Below, in pieces: positions 37,362-50,725 of a stretch of DNA of 64,000 nucleotides. Below the pieces are notes generated by a model that saw only the letters and a list, made by a program, of their open reading frames with translations, was not told the DNA's origin and ran no database searches. The stretch lies in assembly GCF_963675165.1 (NCBI RefSeq), contig NC_087388.1, positions 558,001 to 622,000 on the forward strand. Direction: 5' to 3'. The position numbers and the translations under genes were made by a program. How positions within the stretch are numbered: position 1 is the first letter of the stretch; every line of letters begins with the position of its first letter. This DNA comes from Halichondria panicea (lineage: Eukaryota; Porifera; Demospongiae; Suberitida; Halichondriidae).

Positions 37362-37866
37362 TAACTGACCCCTCTCTTTATAATGTGTGTCTTCTTACAC
37401 AGTAATTCTTGTTAATCAGACTAACTATGCTCATATCCGGATCCTCAATTGTGCTTCTATATTAAATTATGATTGACAAGTATGTTACTAGCACTAATTA
37501 ATTAAAAGCTACCACCACTACTATAATTATTATAATTATGATGCAACGGTGATGTACATAATTAAAGGGTCCATCTCAATTAATATAATTATATAACTGA
37601 GGGGGTTGAATCCAGAGCTGACCGTAACACTACCATTGGCATTACCAGGGGCCGTTAGCACAGGACAGTAGACTGCCATCCCTTCAATGCACTATTCGTA
37701 ATTAAGCTAAGTATGTATACCACACCATGGCAACACTCACGCACGCACGGTTCATAATTATGGCACAAATTGGAACTGAAAGTGAAAGAATCTTCTAATT
37801 ATTACACCAAAAATTATCGACAGTGCAATAATGATTAAAGCTATAATTATACACACACAAGTAAAA
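37362..37866. other. Convergent RBM17/PIEZO intergenic region
   Basis: This 505-bp AT-rich stretch lies between the stop codons of RBM17 (+) and PIEZO (-). A plus-strand ATTAAA variant near 37461 may serve RBM17. No gene is seen. Confidence 0.5.
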
Positions 37867-40800
37867 TTAGTCTGTTTTGATCTTCGGTTTCTGTCTCGTT
37901 GCTCTGGCAACCTTCTCTGGGGACTTGAAGATATAGAACAGTTTTCCCACTAAAATCTCTTCCATTTGAAAGTCTTTGGTCTCCCGCACAAGGAAAATGT
38001 CGTGACATAATTTGATGAGGGGGTCAGGGTTTAATATCTCGTCAATGTAGAGGCGGGTGGGCAGGTCGGAGATGTAGGTACGAATGAAGCGACCAATCAC
38101 AAGCACCACAGACAAGTATAGACCAATTATCCTGTGAAAAGAAAAAAATACGATTAATTTTCTGACGGAGTTACTGTGCATAAATGCAATAGACAAACGC
38201 ACTTCAGCTAATTATTGTAGCACACGTTCTTGAGGGCGGCTAGTAATAGAGACCAACCACTTACCCTATAGAGGCTATGCCGCTGAAAATGGAGAGGGCA
38301 ATCCTCTCGCTGTAGATGTACAAGTCCAGAGATGAGTTTGATAGTGAGGAGAAGTCATGCGCACACTTTAGCTCCCACCATTCGAACGGGCGCTCGTAAC
38401 TGGTGTTGATCAGCTGTGCGTTGCTCTGTAGAGAGATTTGACACGAGACACTCCCACTGGGGGGCTTGAGGAAGTCTGCAGGGGGTGGGGGGAGCCATGG
38501 TTACCGTGTACGTACGTGTATGAACAGTCAACCACTACAGTGTACACATGCAGTGGAACACTATTCTACACACTGGAGGTCAACTAGAGCAGTATATATA
38601 TTTCAGCTTCTTGCTTCTATTTTAAGCGAGGTGAGGTAAAAAAAAGGATTATTGTTATACTGAAACACTATAATATGCACATGCATATAAAAATGTATAC
38701 ACTATAGATTATCAATACTAAACAGATGCATGCAATACCGGGTAATTTTCGTGGGGTAAAATATTCGTTATTTTCGTGGGCAAGCTGACCTCCACGAAAA
38801 ATTTCCCCATGAAAACGTGCATGCAATGAACTCAAACGAAATTTTTACTCACAAAAATCACCGTTTTCGAATTTTTACCCCACGAAACTTACCCGCTATA
38901 CGGTACACTATAACAGCACATGCAGAGACTGTTAGACTCACCACTCAAGGTTGTGAAGTTGCTTGACCCCTTGTTAGCTGGAGCGTGAATGATGCTCGGG
39001 TACAATCCATTCAACTCTCTAATATAGAAAATTAACACACACACAAAATAATTATGATCACACAGACAACAATAATTTTGTATAAGTAGAACGAATGCTA
39101 CAACAAAAATAATAATTCAGCAAGAAAATACTATTATTATAATTATTAATTAAGACCCAGCTATCATATTTACATGTACGTACACACTACTCACATGACT
39201 CCGTCATCACGGCAACTGCTCTCCATGTCTCCGAGGGCATCCAATAGACAGAGGATGGTAGCGTTATCAGTGGCCATTGTGAGTGGGCGGATATGAAACC
39301 CAGACACAGTCTCAGACGCTTGATCAGATAATGGTTGCCTGGGGACGAAAAAATCGTAAAAATGTGCTACGCATTTCCGGTATCAAAATCAGTGATCAAT
39401 TTATAATACAGCTGTGGAACAGATTAATTACGTTATCTATTGAAATTGGAAATTGTTGTACATGTACGTAGTAAGATGACCTCTGTTTACACGTGCATTT
39501 AGTGTAATATTGCACTGGAGCAACATAATGCCCGAGGGGTCGTATAGCCACGGTTACCTGATGATTAATTGCCATAACAACTACGGCTCACCTGGTAATG
39601 GACCAATAGAACTCAAGTGGCACTGATACATTTGGATTGGTCAGAGTGTTGCGTAGGTCTCTAACGAGCATCTGTCTTGATGGTGGACTGATGGCCCATA
39701 TGGTGGAGGAGACGCCAGGGAAAGAGACACGGCTGAAGTCACTCTGAAAGTACTCCTGGCCAAACACTGGGAACACCTGTAAAGGGGTACAGTGGTGGTG
39801 TGGGGGGTATGGTGCTGGTGTGGGGGGTATGGTGTGGGGGGTACGGTGTGGGGTTATGGTGGTGGTGTGGGGGGCAGAAGAGGTACGACACGAGTACCTC
39901 GATTTAGCAATTAGCCTCTGTAATAACGTTGAGCGTGGGCGGATAATCACAAAAATGGACATGCATCAGTAGCTTTTAGGAAGATTTATCACATGGCACA
40001 TGGCACATGTACATGTACATGTACGTGTGTTTCTATTACTACAGCTGAACTATACATGTACTTACAGCTGTGTTATCGAACAAGGATCTGAATCTCAGGT
40101 ACTCCGTGGTGTTGAAGACATTGACTGATTGCTGGGGGGCTGTCATATGAACCAAAGGCTGCAGATGAAGATATTAAGGGACTCAAGTACATTAATACAG
40201 GAGAAACTACATGTACGGACCTCCAATGTCTCCCCACACTTCACACACCCACCCACACACACCCCACACACCCACCTCATATCCAGACAGCGTTAGTCTG
40301 ATACTGACTTCCGTTGGCTCATTTGATTGGCCATTGCTGGATATGACGCTCATAACGAGCAGAGGGCCCCAAATTAGTAGCACAAGAGCCGTCAATAGCA
40401 ATCCTCCTAACAAGATCTTGGTGAACCACGACTGCTTCTCACCAAGGAAACGCGGGAAATCCTGTACATATGGAGGAAGGACTATTAACGAGAAATTTTA
40501 ATATCCAATTCCAACTCGAAGAGGTAGTGACAATATTTCCCATGATTTCGTAAAAATCTGCCCAAACACAGCTTATTTCCTTCATCCTGTACCAGACCAC
40601 ACCCACCATACACCACCCCCTCACCAGCTCTCTCTCCCGCTGCACTTTAACGAGGAACAGCTGAGCGTAAATCTCCTGCACTTTGAGCCAGTTAATGAGT
40701 GATAGTGCAGTGTCAGTGAAGACCCAGTCCATCACCTGCCGTAGCTCGGGGAGCAGCGGGACCAATCGGTACACCAGGAATGCCAGCCCTGCATGAGGGA

Positions 40801-43800
40801 ACAAGTGAGTGGGCGTGTGTATTCAGTATATACAGTGTACATGCATGTACAGTCAATGGTGTGTACATGCATGTACAGTCAATGGTGTGTACATGCACAC
40901 GGCACGTAGTTAACACTAACAACATGGTTCGGATCCTAACGCTAAATGCATTGCATAAAACACCTCACAATTAATGCATGTATACCCATTATTTTACTAA
41001 TCAACTTACAAGTGAAGATGTCGAAGGAGCTAGTGAGGAGGTTTCTGATGACACGGGCTGGGTAGCCAGACACTATTTGTAGGGAGGAGACGATAAAGTA
41101 ACAGCACTTAAAGAAATAGATGCACTGAGCTGCAGCATTCTCCGTGAAGGGCCTGTGGTGTGTGTGTGTGTGTGTGTGTGGTGTGTGTGTGTGTGCGTGG
41201 GTGGTGTGTGGGATACCATACATCATATTATTGAGTGACAAATACTGATGAAATTAACAAGAGAGATGATTTTTTTAAAAAGTTGGACAACCAAAGTGGG
41301 TAGCTGTACGAGTACTGCTTGTACTCTGACCTTCTATTAACTGCATCTGATGGGAGCACAATGAACAACCAAATGTGCCAGGCCAGTAGTAGCACGACTT
41401 GGAGGACCAGCTTGGCCTTCACAGAGTGACGGAGGTAGATAGCTCTGTGGGAACACAAGGGAAGGGAGAGTCACATGCATCAGCGTGCACAGTTATGTCT
41501 CATTCCTAAGTTATAGCAATGCTAAACTGATGAAGATCCCACTTGTCATTAATTGGCAAACTAAAGCTAGCAACACGTTACATCATTTGTATCCTCAAGC
41601 AATTTATAGTTACGGGAACTATAGCTCATATAGTTCCTTGTTAAACACACTCAAGTGGGATCTAATTTCTTATGGATGCTAAATTTAGTAGCTACATAAT
41701 TATAATGTGTACAGCTTGGCCTTGTAAATTGTTAATTCAATATCAATAAAGCACTTCGTATTTCACAAACTAGACTTAGTATAGTCACCTGTCTGCCAGC
41801 ATGGAGAGGAACTGGAGTAGCAACATGATGACAAACGGGAGGGGGACGTAGTTGGTGCGTATAAAATCCGCTATTGCCACACTGTTGCTCGGGACAACGC
41901 CAACCTAAGGGGGGGGGTTAGGATGTCAAAGAGCTACATACACAACAGTGGCTATTAGTTGCCACTCACTCCAAAGGAGTTGACTCCGAAGACGATGGTG
42001 AGGAAACAAAGAAGGTCAAAGAAGAGCATCGAGGGGTAGTAATCCCTCGTTCCCTGTGAGATATCCGGATTAAACAGTCGCTTGAAAAACTTGACTGTAC
42101 TGCGCCATAGCATCACACTGTGTGTGTGTAGGGGGGGTATTTGAAGTTGATATAATTATGTGACATCACTCACAAGATGCTGGATACTGCTGGACGTTTG
42201 GAGCTCCTCCAAAGGCCGTATTGCTGCAGAAAGAATCGTGCAGAGTGTTGTACATTAACTTATACAGTATATACAGCATTGAACAAACCATGTACACATA
42301 GCAGACTAAGTACACACACAGATACAGTGAAAAATGCTAAAAAGCTATACAAAAAGTGTTGCCAATTCGTTGGGCTTTAACAATTAATGCACGCGAAATG
42401 AACACACAATTTTACCCTAAACAAATTGACTCTCAACAAATTAAGCAGCAAGTACACAATGCACAAAGATACACAATGAACGTTTACCCTCAACAGACTA
42501 CGATGGAAGAGTATAGAAATGAGCAGAAGAACGTCCCAAACAGCATTGGCCAGAAAGTTCTCTCGATGGAGGATGCCTATTATCCTTGGCGGGTAAAGCC
42601 CAGTGGAATTGTCGAATCGCTTGGTCCAAAACACGGTATCGAGATCATAGAACTGGAATCCATATTTCACAATCAGGATGAGCATTGTATAGAGAATGAG
42701 CGATATCCAGAATCGCTTCGTGGGCCACGGAATGGACAGAAGGCCCCAACTGAACAACAGGAAAGCGTACATCAACGACAAAATACTGCCATTGAGGATG
42801 ATGTTCAAAATGAGAAGAAAAAAGACGAGGTAATCCGAATGACTCAGGAACATGTAGTAGAGTGCCGTTAACAAACGTCGCGGTCTAGTGGAGTATCTCC
42901 GAACTTGATCTTCGAAGTCATCCTCATACGATTCAATCATTTCCTGCTCTCTCTCGTTTGGTGCTAGTCTCAGCTCGGTAACAAACGTATCGCCACGGAT
43001 ATCAAACACAACCGACTTCGATGGTCCACCCGTAGCACCGTCGTCCTGTTTATCAACTTCCGTTGCCGGCTTTTTCTCTTTCTTTTCTTCCTCCTCCTCT
43101 CCAGAACGTACATGTACATGTATCTCAACCGGTACGTCCATTTTCTTACTTTCAGGGACAGGGGATGCCTCTGTACTACCGTATGTGTTTATCTCCTCGT
43201 GAGCCAATGGCTGTGCCTCGTCAGTGATGGGTGGAGTCTGGTCACGGTTGATCTCGGCAACCACAGAACGATAAATCACGCTGCTCTTCTCGAGAAAGTC
43301 TATAAAACCGTCCACAAGTTTCAGAAGGAAGCCTTTAACGAGGTCCCACGTTCGAACCAAATCGCTTGTTTCCATATCGCTAGCTTCGCTCGGTGAATCG
43401 GAGCGTTTAGCCTGAGGGTCCTCTGAAATGATGGAGACTGTGTCAGCCCCGCCCACTTGGCTCTCTGTATCGTCACTGCCAGCTGTCGGCTTCACCATCA
43501 TCGATCGTAGCTCAAGCTCGTCAGGGACACGAACTAAAGGGGGGGAAGCAGTAAAAAATGAAAATGAAGCAGATACATGTACGTACCTCCGACATATAAC
43601 ACGTGGTCCACTACGTTCTGAGTTTCAGTCAGGTGAGCAGATCTGAGGGAACAAGAAATAAACTCATTAAATTAGAACAACCTCCGGTATAATTATTGCA
43701 AGATTCTACCTTTCTTTGAGCTCCTGTTGTTCTCTTTCACTTAATTCTTTACTCACATTTCTCTGTTCCTTGATCTTGGCATCGAAGACATCTCTGAAGC

Positions 43801-46800
43801 TATTAACAAGAAGCAAAACTTATCAACCAGACATTGGTATGAAGGTGCGTACTCACAACAGCTGCACCAACATGTTCGTTCCCATCCAAATTTTGGATCA
43901 TTTGAACACATTACTTAAACATTTAAACAAATCATTTGAACACATCATTTGAAAGCTCTCTTTCTAAGTGTTCAGAAAATCATAAAATTGTTGACATTGG
44001 ATCAACGATACTAAAGTTATGGCTGCTGAAAGATGTTTAACTACACTGTACATGTACCCACTGTCCCGGTGCAATCAATGGTTCGGGGACTCTTTCACAG
44101 CTGCCATAACTTGAATTCTATTGATCCAATTTCAACGATTTTAGGATTTTCTGAAAGCTTAGAAAGATACCTTTCAAATGGTGTCATCAAACTTCATATT
44201 TGAGAGATAAAAGTATTTGCCAATTTGGCGATACCATGAATAATAGCCCATGGTCTGAGGCCGAAAAATGACAAATTATGTCCCCGACCAAATTTTGGAT
44301 TGAAACACATCATTTGAAAAGTATCTTTCTAAGCTTTCAGAAAATCATAAAAATTTTGATATTGGATCAACGGAATTCAAGTTAATGGCTACTGAAAAAC
44401 GTACATGTATATACCACTGTCCCCCGTGCATGTAATCAATGGTTCAGGGACTCTTTCGGCTGCCATAACTTGAATTTCGTGAATCTTACATTTACCTCCA
44501 TTTAGGACGCGATATTTAATAATTATCAACGCAGCTGTCGCTACTTTTAGAGTTGCCTAAACATACACGAGTTACTTACAATGTTGCGTTGCCTTCTTTT
44601 CTCTCGAGTTCTGTCTTCACTTGCTCACTGAATTGTGAGTCAAAGACGATGATCTGTATCGTCATGACAATGAAGTTAAGAGCATCCACCCAGAGTCCCA
44701 CACTGGAGGAGCCAGTCGGACAGTCGAGATAGGCGGAGCCTGTGTGTGGGGTGGAGTGGGCGGGTGTAGTGGAATGTGGGGTTGAGAGAATTTTTAAAAA
44801 TCCCCTCCCTCAATCACCAAGCAAAAATAGAAATTACTCCATGGGCATTGAACCATTTGTTCACATGTACATACACTGTACATGCATGCATGCACATGAA
44901 CAGTATGATGTCATCATATAGTATAGCAGGTGTGTGTGTTGGTTGACGTACCATAGTACTGACTCTTACTGCATACAGCATTGAAGAGCAGCAGGACAAC
45001 ACAGTAGTCGTTCTTACCCGCTCCCAACACAGCACAATCAAGGATCTAGGCAACCAAACATACCAACATTCACAAATACATGTACATACCGGGGGGTACT
45101 ACAAATATACACGCTACAGTATTAGACACAAGATCAGAAGAGGAAATTAAAGGAAGTTTTTAAAAATTAACAAAATTCCACGAAAAATATACTTCAAATA
45201 ATTATGTATCGCACTATAATTATAGTAGTTTGTAACTCATGTCATCTTACACATTGCTAAATTGGGGTTGGTATGCATAATCTTGCAAGCGTGTATACGT
45301 ACACTAGCTTCACGCTATAATTATAGAGGTCATGTGACGTACCTGCAGACTGACTCTGAGCAGGAGGATGGCCCACGTCACCAGCCGAAGGAACGCCCAA
45401 CTATGACACAGAGTGAAGTCATGTGACAGTACAAATCACAGTGCGCTAGTTATTTTATACACTGATTTAATTAAGCACACTAAGATTATTGTAGCACCAT
45501 TAATGGCTACTAAACGCATCTTTTAGTTTGAAATTAGACGTTCCTAACTCAAGTTATGGACCATTAAAGTTGACTCCGAAAACAGGCCATATACATACAC
45601 ATGTAGCTGTACATACAAATGTCATGTGTCTCTCAGAGACCCACCTCCTGCGCCTGTTTCTCTGTCTATCCCGGAGCATGTCTTGACCGCGATAGAGAAA
45701 GAAGAGTCCCAGTAGAAGATAGAGAAGGCCAAACAGACTCACTCTAGTGGCAGCCGTCAGGAACATGAGGAACAGTGAGAACCAGAACGAGTACTGGAAC
45801 ACCAACACCTGCAGGGGCGGAGTTAGGGGGAGGGGCTAGAGCAAGTCTAATCATAATAGTTACAGGATTAATTTTAAATTACTGCTCTTTTTTCCTCCCC
45901 AATATCTATAAAATGTGCTACTGTACATTTCTATGAAGTACATGTGCTGCAAGGCTTACCTTGATGTAATCTACCCAATAGTTGAGCTTATAGAAGTTGA
46001 CGATAACTCCGTTGACCTGCTCAGGTGATCCCTGTTCCACGGGGTTACGGGTGAAGTAGCGCAGCTGGAGGGCGGCCAATAAGAACACTAGAAAATCAGC
46101 TGAGGGGGGGGTGAGGTGTATGTATTGACGTACTGGTTACCATGACTATAGTTACCGTAAAGGAGTGAACGGTCCAGTATTTGTACTCTGTCTCCGGACA
46201 GGAACAGCCATTTCTTAAGAGGTGTGTACATCCCCTCCACGTTGAAGGAGCTCCATGGATACACTAGAGACAAACGGAACATCATCTTTAATTTATTAAA
46301 CTTTACTTTCAAAATTACAGAAGTGATATGTACAACTGCTCGTCTATATGCATGACTGTATCAACGAAACAGGTTTTGAGTGGCCATAACTCGAGTTTTG
46401 TTGATCCGATTTCAATAATTTTCTGAAAGCTTAGAGTGAGCTATTTCAAATGGCATGATCAACTCACAAATTTTGAACGGACCCAAATTTGGCATTCCCC
46501 CCACCTATAGCCCACGCTTTTTTGTCAAAAGTGGCCTCAAAAATGACCTTTGATTTTAATACATCATCTGCTCTTTGTAAGCTTTCATAAAATCATAAAA
46601 TCATTGAATTTGGACCATTTTTAGGAACGTTATGGGTGTTAAAATATCAGTAAAACGACCCCCCCCCACACACACCCACACACCCACACCCACACACACA
46701 CACACACCTGTACTGTTGGCGTGAGTGTGAGTGTAGCAAATGCCAGCTGGTGCTCCGAGCAGAAAGAAGTACTGCACTAACAGCAGGACACCATGCAGGA

Positions 46801-49800
46801 ACAAGTAGAGCAGCCACACGGGAGGCAGTATGGGGCGGGGCAGGACGAGGAGGATGCCTAGCAACACTGCGTACACCACCCCGTACACATCGATACGAAC
46901 TGCCACTGTGATGGAGAGCATGGCCCAGCACACCTGCAAGGTCACATGATAATCACATGATCACATAGGAGTTTTTGTACAACCCTTTTCATGTATAATT
47001 ATTAATTTGCATAATTACGGATAAATAGAAAAAAATATGGAAAACTAACCTCCACTCCGTACATCTCAAAGGAATGGTTGATGAGGTACTTCAGAGAGCT
47101 GAGAATTGATCGATCAGCTTGTCTCTTGGTAACCCCTAGAAACAGAGAGCCTCGTTCGTACGGCTCCACTTTAATCCCTTGAGAACGGTAATAGTTGGTC
47201 TGAGGGACAAAACAAATACAGAGATCGAAGATCAAACTTGAATTAAAATGAGATCACTAGAACTCGACACTAGCATATTGTAGCACTACCAAACAGCTAC
47301 TAAATGCATTTTTTAGTTTTGAAATCGAAAGTTCCTTCACAAGTTATGGACCATTAAAGTTAGATTTGATTTTTTTCAGAAAATGGACAATTTGGGTCCG
47401 AAAGTAATCGCTGATTAATTAAGCAGGGTGTACAAAGATGCAACCAGGGTCCTCTCCTAGTAATGGTTGGCACATATACGACAAGGGGGGTGGTCCCTCC
47501 CGCTGCAATGCAACACTAGCGCTCACCTGATAGCGTCGTGCAGAGAACCAGAGCGTCATGAATAGTGACGCTATTATTGGCAGCTGTAGTATAAAGCAAT
47601 CGTTACCATGGTGATAGTCCACAATAACACACGGGCATAAAGAGATATTACATTTCTAGTTACTAAAAGTGTGAAAACAGTTCTAGCGATACGTACAGCA
47701 AAGTAATATTATTGTTGCTATATTGCTAAAATAACGTATGTTAGTTACAACCGCAAAATTGTACAAAGAGATAACGTACGGTAGCTATGGCACTGAAGTT
47801 GTGTGTATACTTACGGCGATGTAGTCAGCAAAGTTGGCTGCCTTGTGAAGGCCAATCCAAGCCGCGTCACTCGTGACGGGTGAGTAGGTGTGGTTAAACT
47901 CCAGTCCACGGTCTGAGGTCTGGTAAAAAAATTATATGAAAATATGAAATTCATACGTACAATAAAGATTCTTTCAGTGCAAATCAATCAATAGATGTTA
48001 AAATGACTTACGACAATTTCTGCATCACAAGCGTTTTCTTCATAGACAAAGTTCAGATAGCTGACTTTAATGAGTGGAGTTTGGTAGACCATCTTTGATA
48101 TACTCACAGCTCCAAGAAACAAAGTCAGTATAGGATAGCTGAGGAAATTCAGCACTGGCATTGGTAGCACTAGAAGCAGGAACAACAGGAGGAACCAGTA
48201 AATAACACTGACTTGAGTTATACTGACGGCAAATACGGTTAAGCCAACCACTTTGTGCAAATGAAGCTCAAGGAATCGCCAGAATAGGTTCAATAGTTCA
48301 ACGAGCAGCTGTCTTGTCTTGCGGAAGCCGTAGAGCATGAACCGATAACAAGATTGCAGTTTGGTTTGATGTGTGCTGCTACTGACAAGGGACTCGGTGG
48401 TGGACTGACGTTGCACAGAGCGACGCATTGACTTCTCCCCCGTTGCCGTGGAGAGCACTATCAGGTCTTCCATGGCTGTGTGTGTGTGTGGGCGTATATT
48501 GAAGCCATACAAACAAACAGCTGGGGCACTATTCTACGTACAGCGTACGTACAAAATTAGTGAGTCACTTTTCTAGCCATTATTGTTAAATTGGTAGAAA
48601 ATAGAATTAATTGTGTACGTCCCAGTGAAGGGATTACAGCATACGGTGCTCTGTCCTCTTGTCGTCGTTTCCTTCCTCCTCATCCGCCCCCTCATCCTTC
48701 AACCTCTGTACAGCATTCCGCACAAACCGTGGGAATAGGGACACTAAATCGACAGCTGTTGCTTCCTCCTCCAGGCGGGCGGCCAACGGGGACTTGGGTG
48801 TGAAGTACCTCAGTTGCATGGCCAGTACGGCAATGAAGACAGCTGGTGGTATGAGCGAGACGATCAGCGATGCAAAGTCATTGTCGAACTTTATCAGACC
48901 AATGGTGTTGAATCTGCAGGGGGGGGGGGGGGGTGATTTTGAATCATCATCATAATTATGTTTATAGCTACTATACTAATAGTCAGAATGAGAGATTACA
49001 GAAAAAAACTATATTTTTAGGTTCTCCAGCCAGTAATTGAAGGAACACACCAGGGTATTACACAAGGTACGTCCTGAAGTTGATTGTACATGTGTCTACT
49101 TGCAGGAGAGTGTAATTATGTATGCTTGCTCATTATTGTTACAATATTGTAGCACTACCAAACAGCTACTAAATATAATTTTTAGCTTTGAAATCGGATG
49201 TTCCTAAAATACAAATTACATGTGTAGACCCTCGAAGTCAGCTATACAACTAATAATATGATATATCGTATAGAGGGTAATTTTCGTGGGGCAAAATATT
49301 CGTGGTTTTCGTGATTGAAGGTCTGACTACGAATATTTTACCCACGAATGAAGCGACTTTGCCTACATTTACCTGCAGTGCAAGCAGCAACCACGAAAAT
49401 ATTATCCACGAAATGACTAAATACTGCTCAACCACGAATATTTTGTCCCCCGAAAATTACCTGCCATACGGTATATACATAATACCAAGGGTGTTGTTCA
49501 TGCACTCCTGATAATACTAAAAGGCTACTACACAAGCCCCTCCCTCCTCTCTCCCCCCGACCACAAGCCCCTCCCTCCTCTCTCCCCCGGACATACAGGT
49601 CTTGTCCGCTGATGTTACGAGATGGGAGAGACGACGAGTTGTATAAGCTCTCCCATCCGTCGCTAACCACATCAAACTGGTAAGTGTAGATCAGGACCAG
49701 GTCGACAGCTGCGTAGAGTATGAGTAGCCACCAGACTATGAAGCTGAAATAGAACCAGAACTTCTCCGTCACCTAGGAGAGATTAAGTAGAAGGATAATT

Positions 49801-50652
49801 AAGAAGCTAATTATAGCGTGTGAATAAAACCTAATCACAGAATGGACACTTCAACTGTTTACTAAAACTTATTGATGAGAATCCATGATGATTATAACTG
49901 GGTATAAGCATCTTTAAACGGCCATAACTCAGTTGGTCCAATCACATTAATTAAAAAAGCTTAGGTTTTGACAAAATATCGTGGGCTTTTTCCGAAAATG
50001 AGAAATTATAACCAGTTCCAAAGTTGAGATTTGAGCATACATACCATCTGAAAGAGCTCCTTCTAAGCTTTCAGAAAATCATAAAATGGGTCATCAGAAC
50101 TCAAGCCAACTCTAAAACCTAAGGTCGCGATCCTACACTATGATTCTACAATAATTATATCAGGAATTATTGCCTGCTACTATACCCACTGTCTAGTGGT
50201 GGTCACCATGGAAACATCGTACCCACCTGATAGGTGATCATAAACAGGAACAGGAAGCCAAGGTACACTGTTTTAAGGAGAGTGGGCGGCCCGGCAAGAG
50301 TGACCAATAGGAACGCTGCGAGCACCGCCAGGATCCAGTATGTTGCTAGGATACGGAACAAGCTCTGGTAGACTTTGGAACGAGCCGCGGCCGTTTCCAC
50401 GTCTTCCTCGCTCGGGGACTCTCGGCCTGGGATTAAAGGTCAAATTAGGTCATGTGACTAAGTTTTGGTGCCATTTGTATAAACAGCTCTTCATGTATTG
50501 TACCTGCTTGTACATGCAACTCAATGAGGGGGACCTCACCGTCTGCGCCGTTGAGGGAATGGCCTTGGGCGGAGCCTCGTCCATCACGGAACTTCTCCTT
50601 GACAATGACCATAAACTCATGAAACGAGGTGAAGAAGACAATCGTGAATAGA

Positions 50653-50725
<73 letters not shown>

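Noticed and set aside
42356-42871. Plus-strand ORF of 171 residues
   Set aside because: It is the antisense shadow of the large PIEZO exon 42488-43533, which matches the family well.
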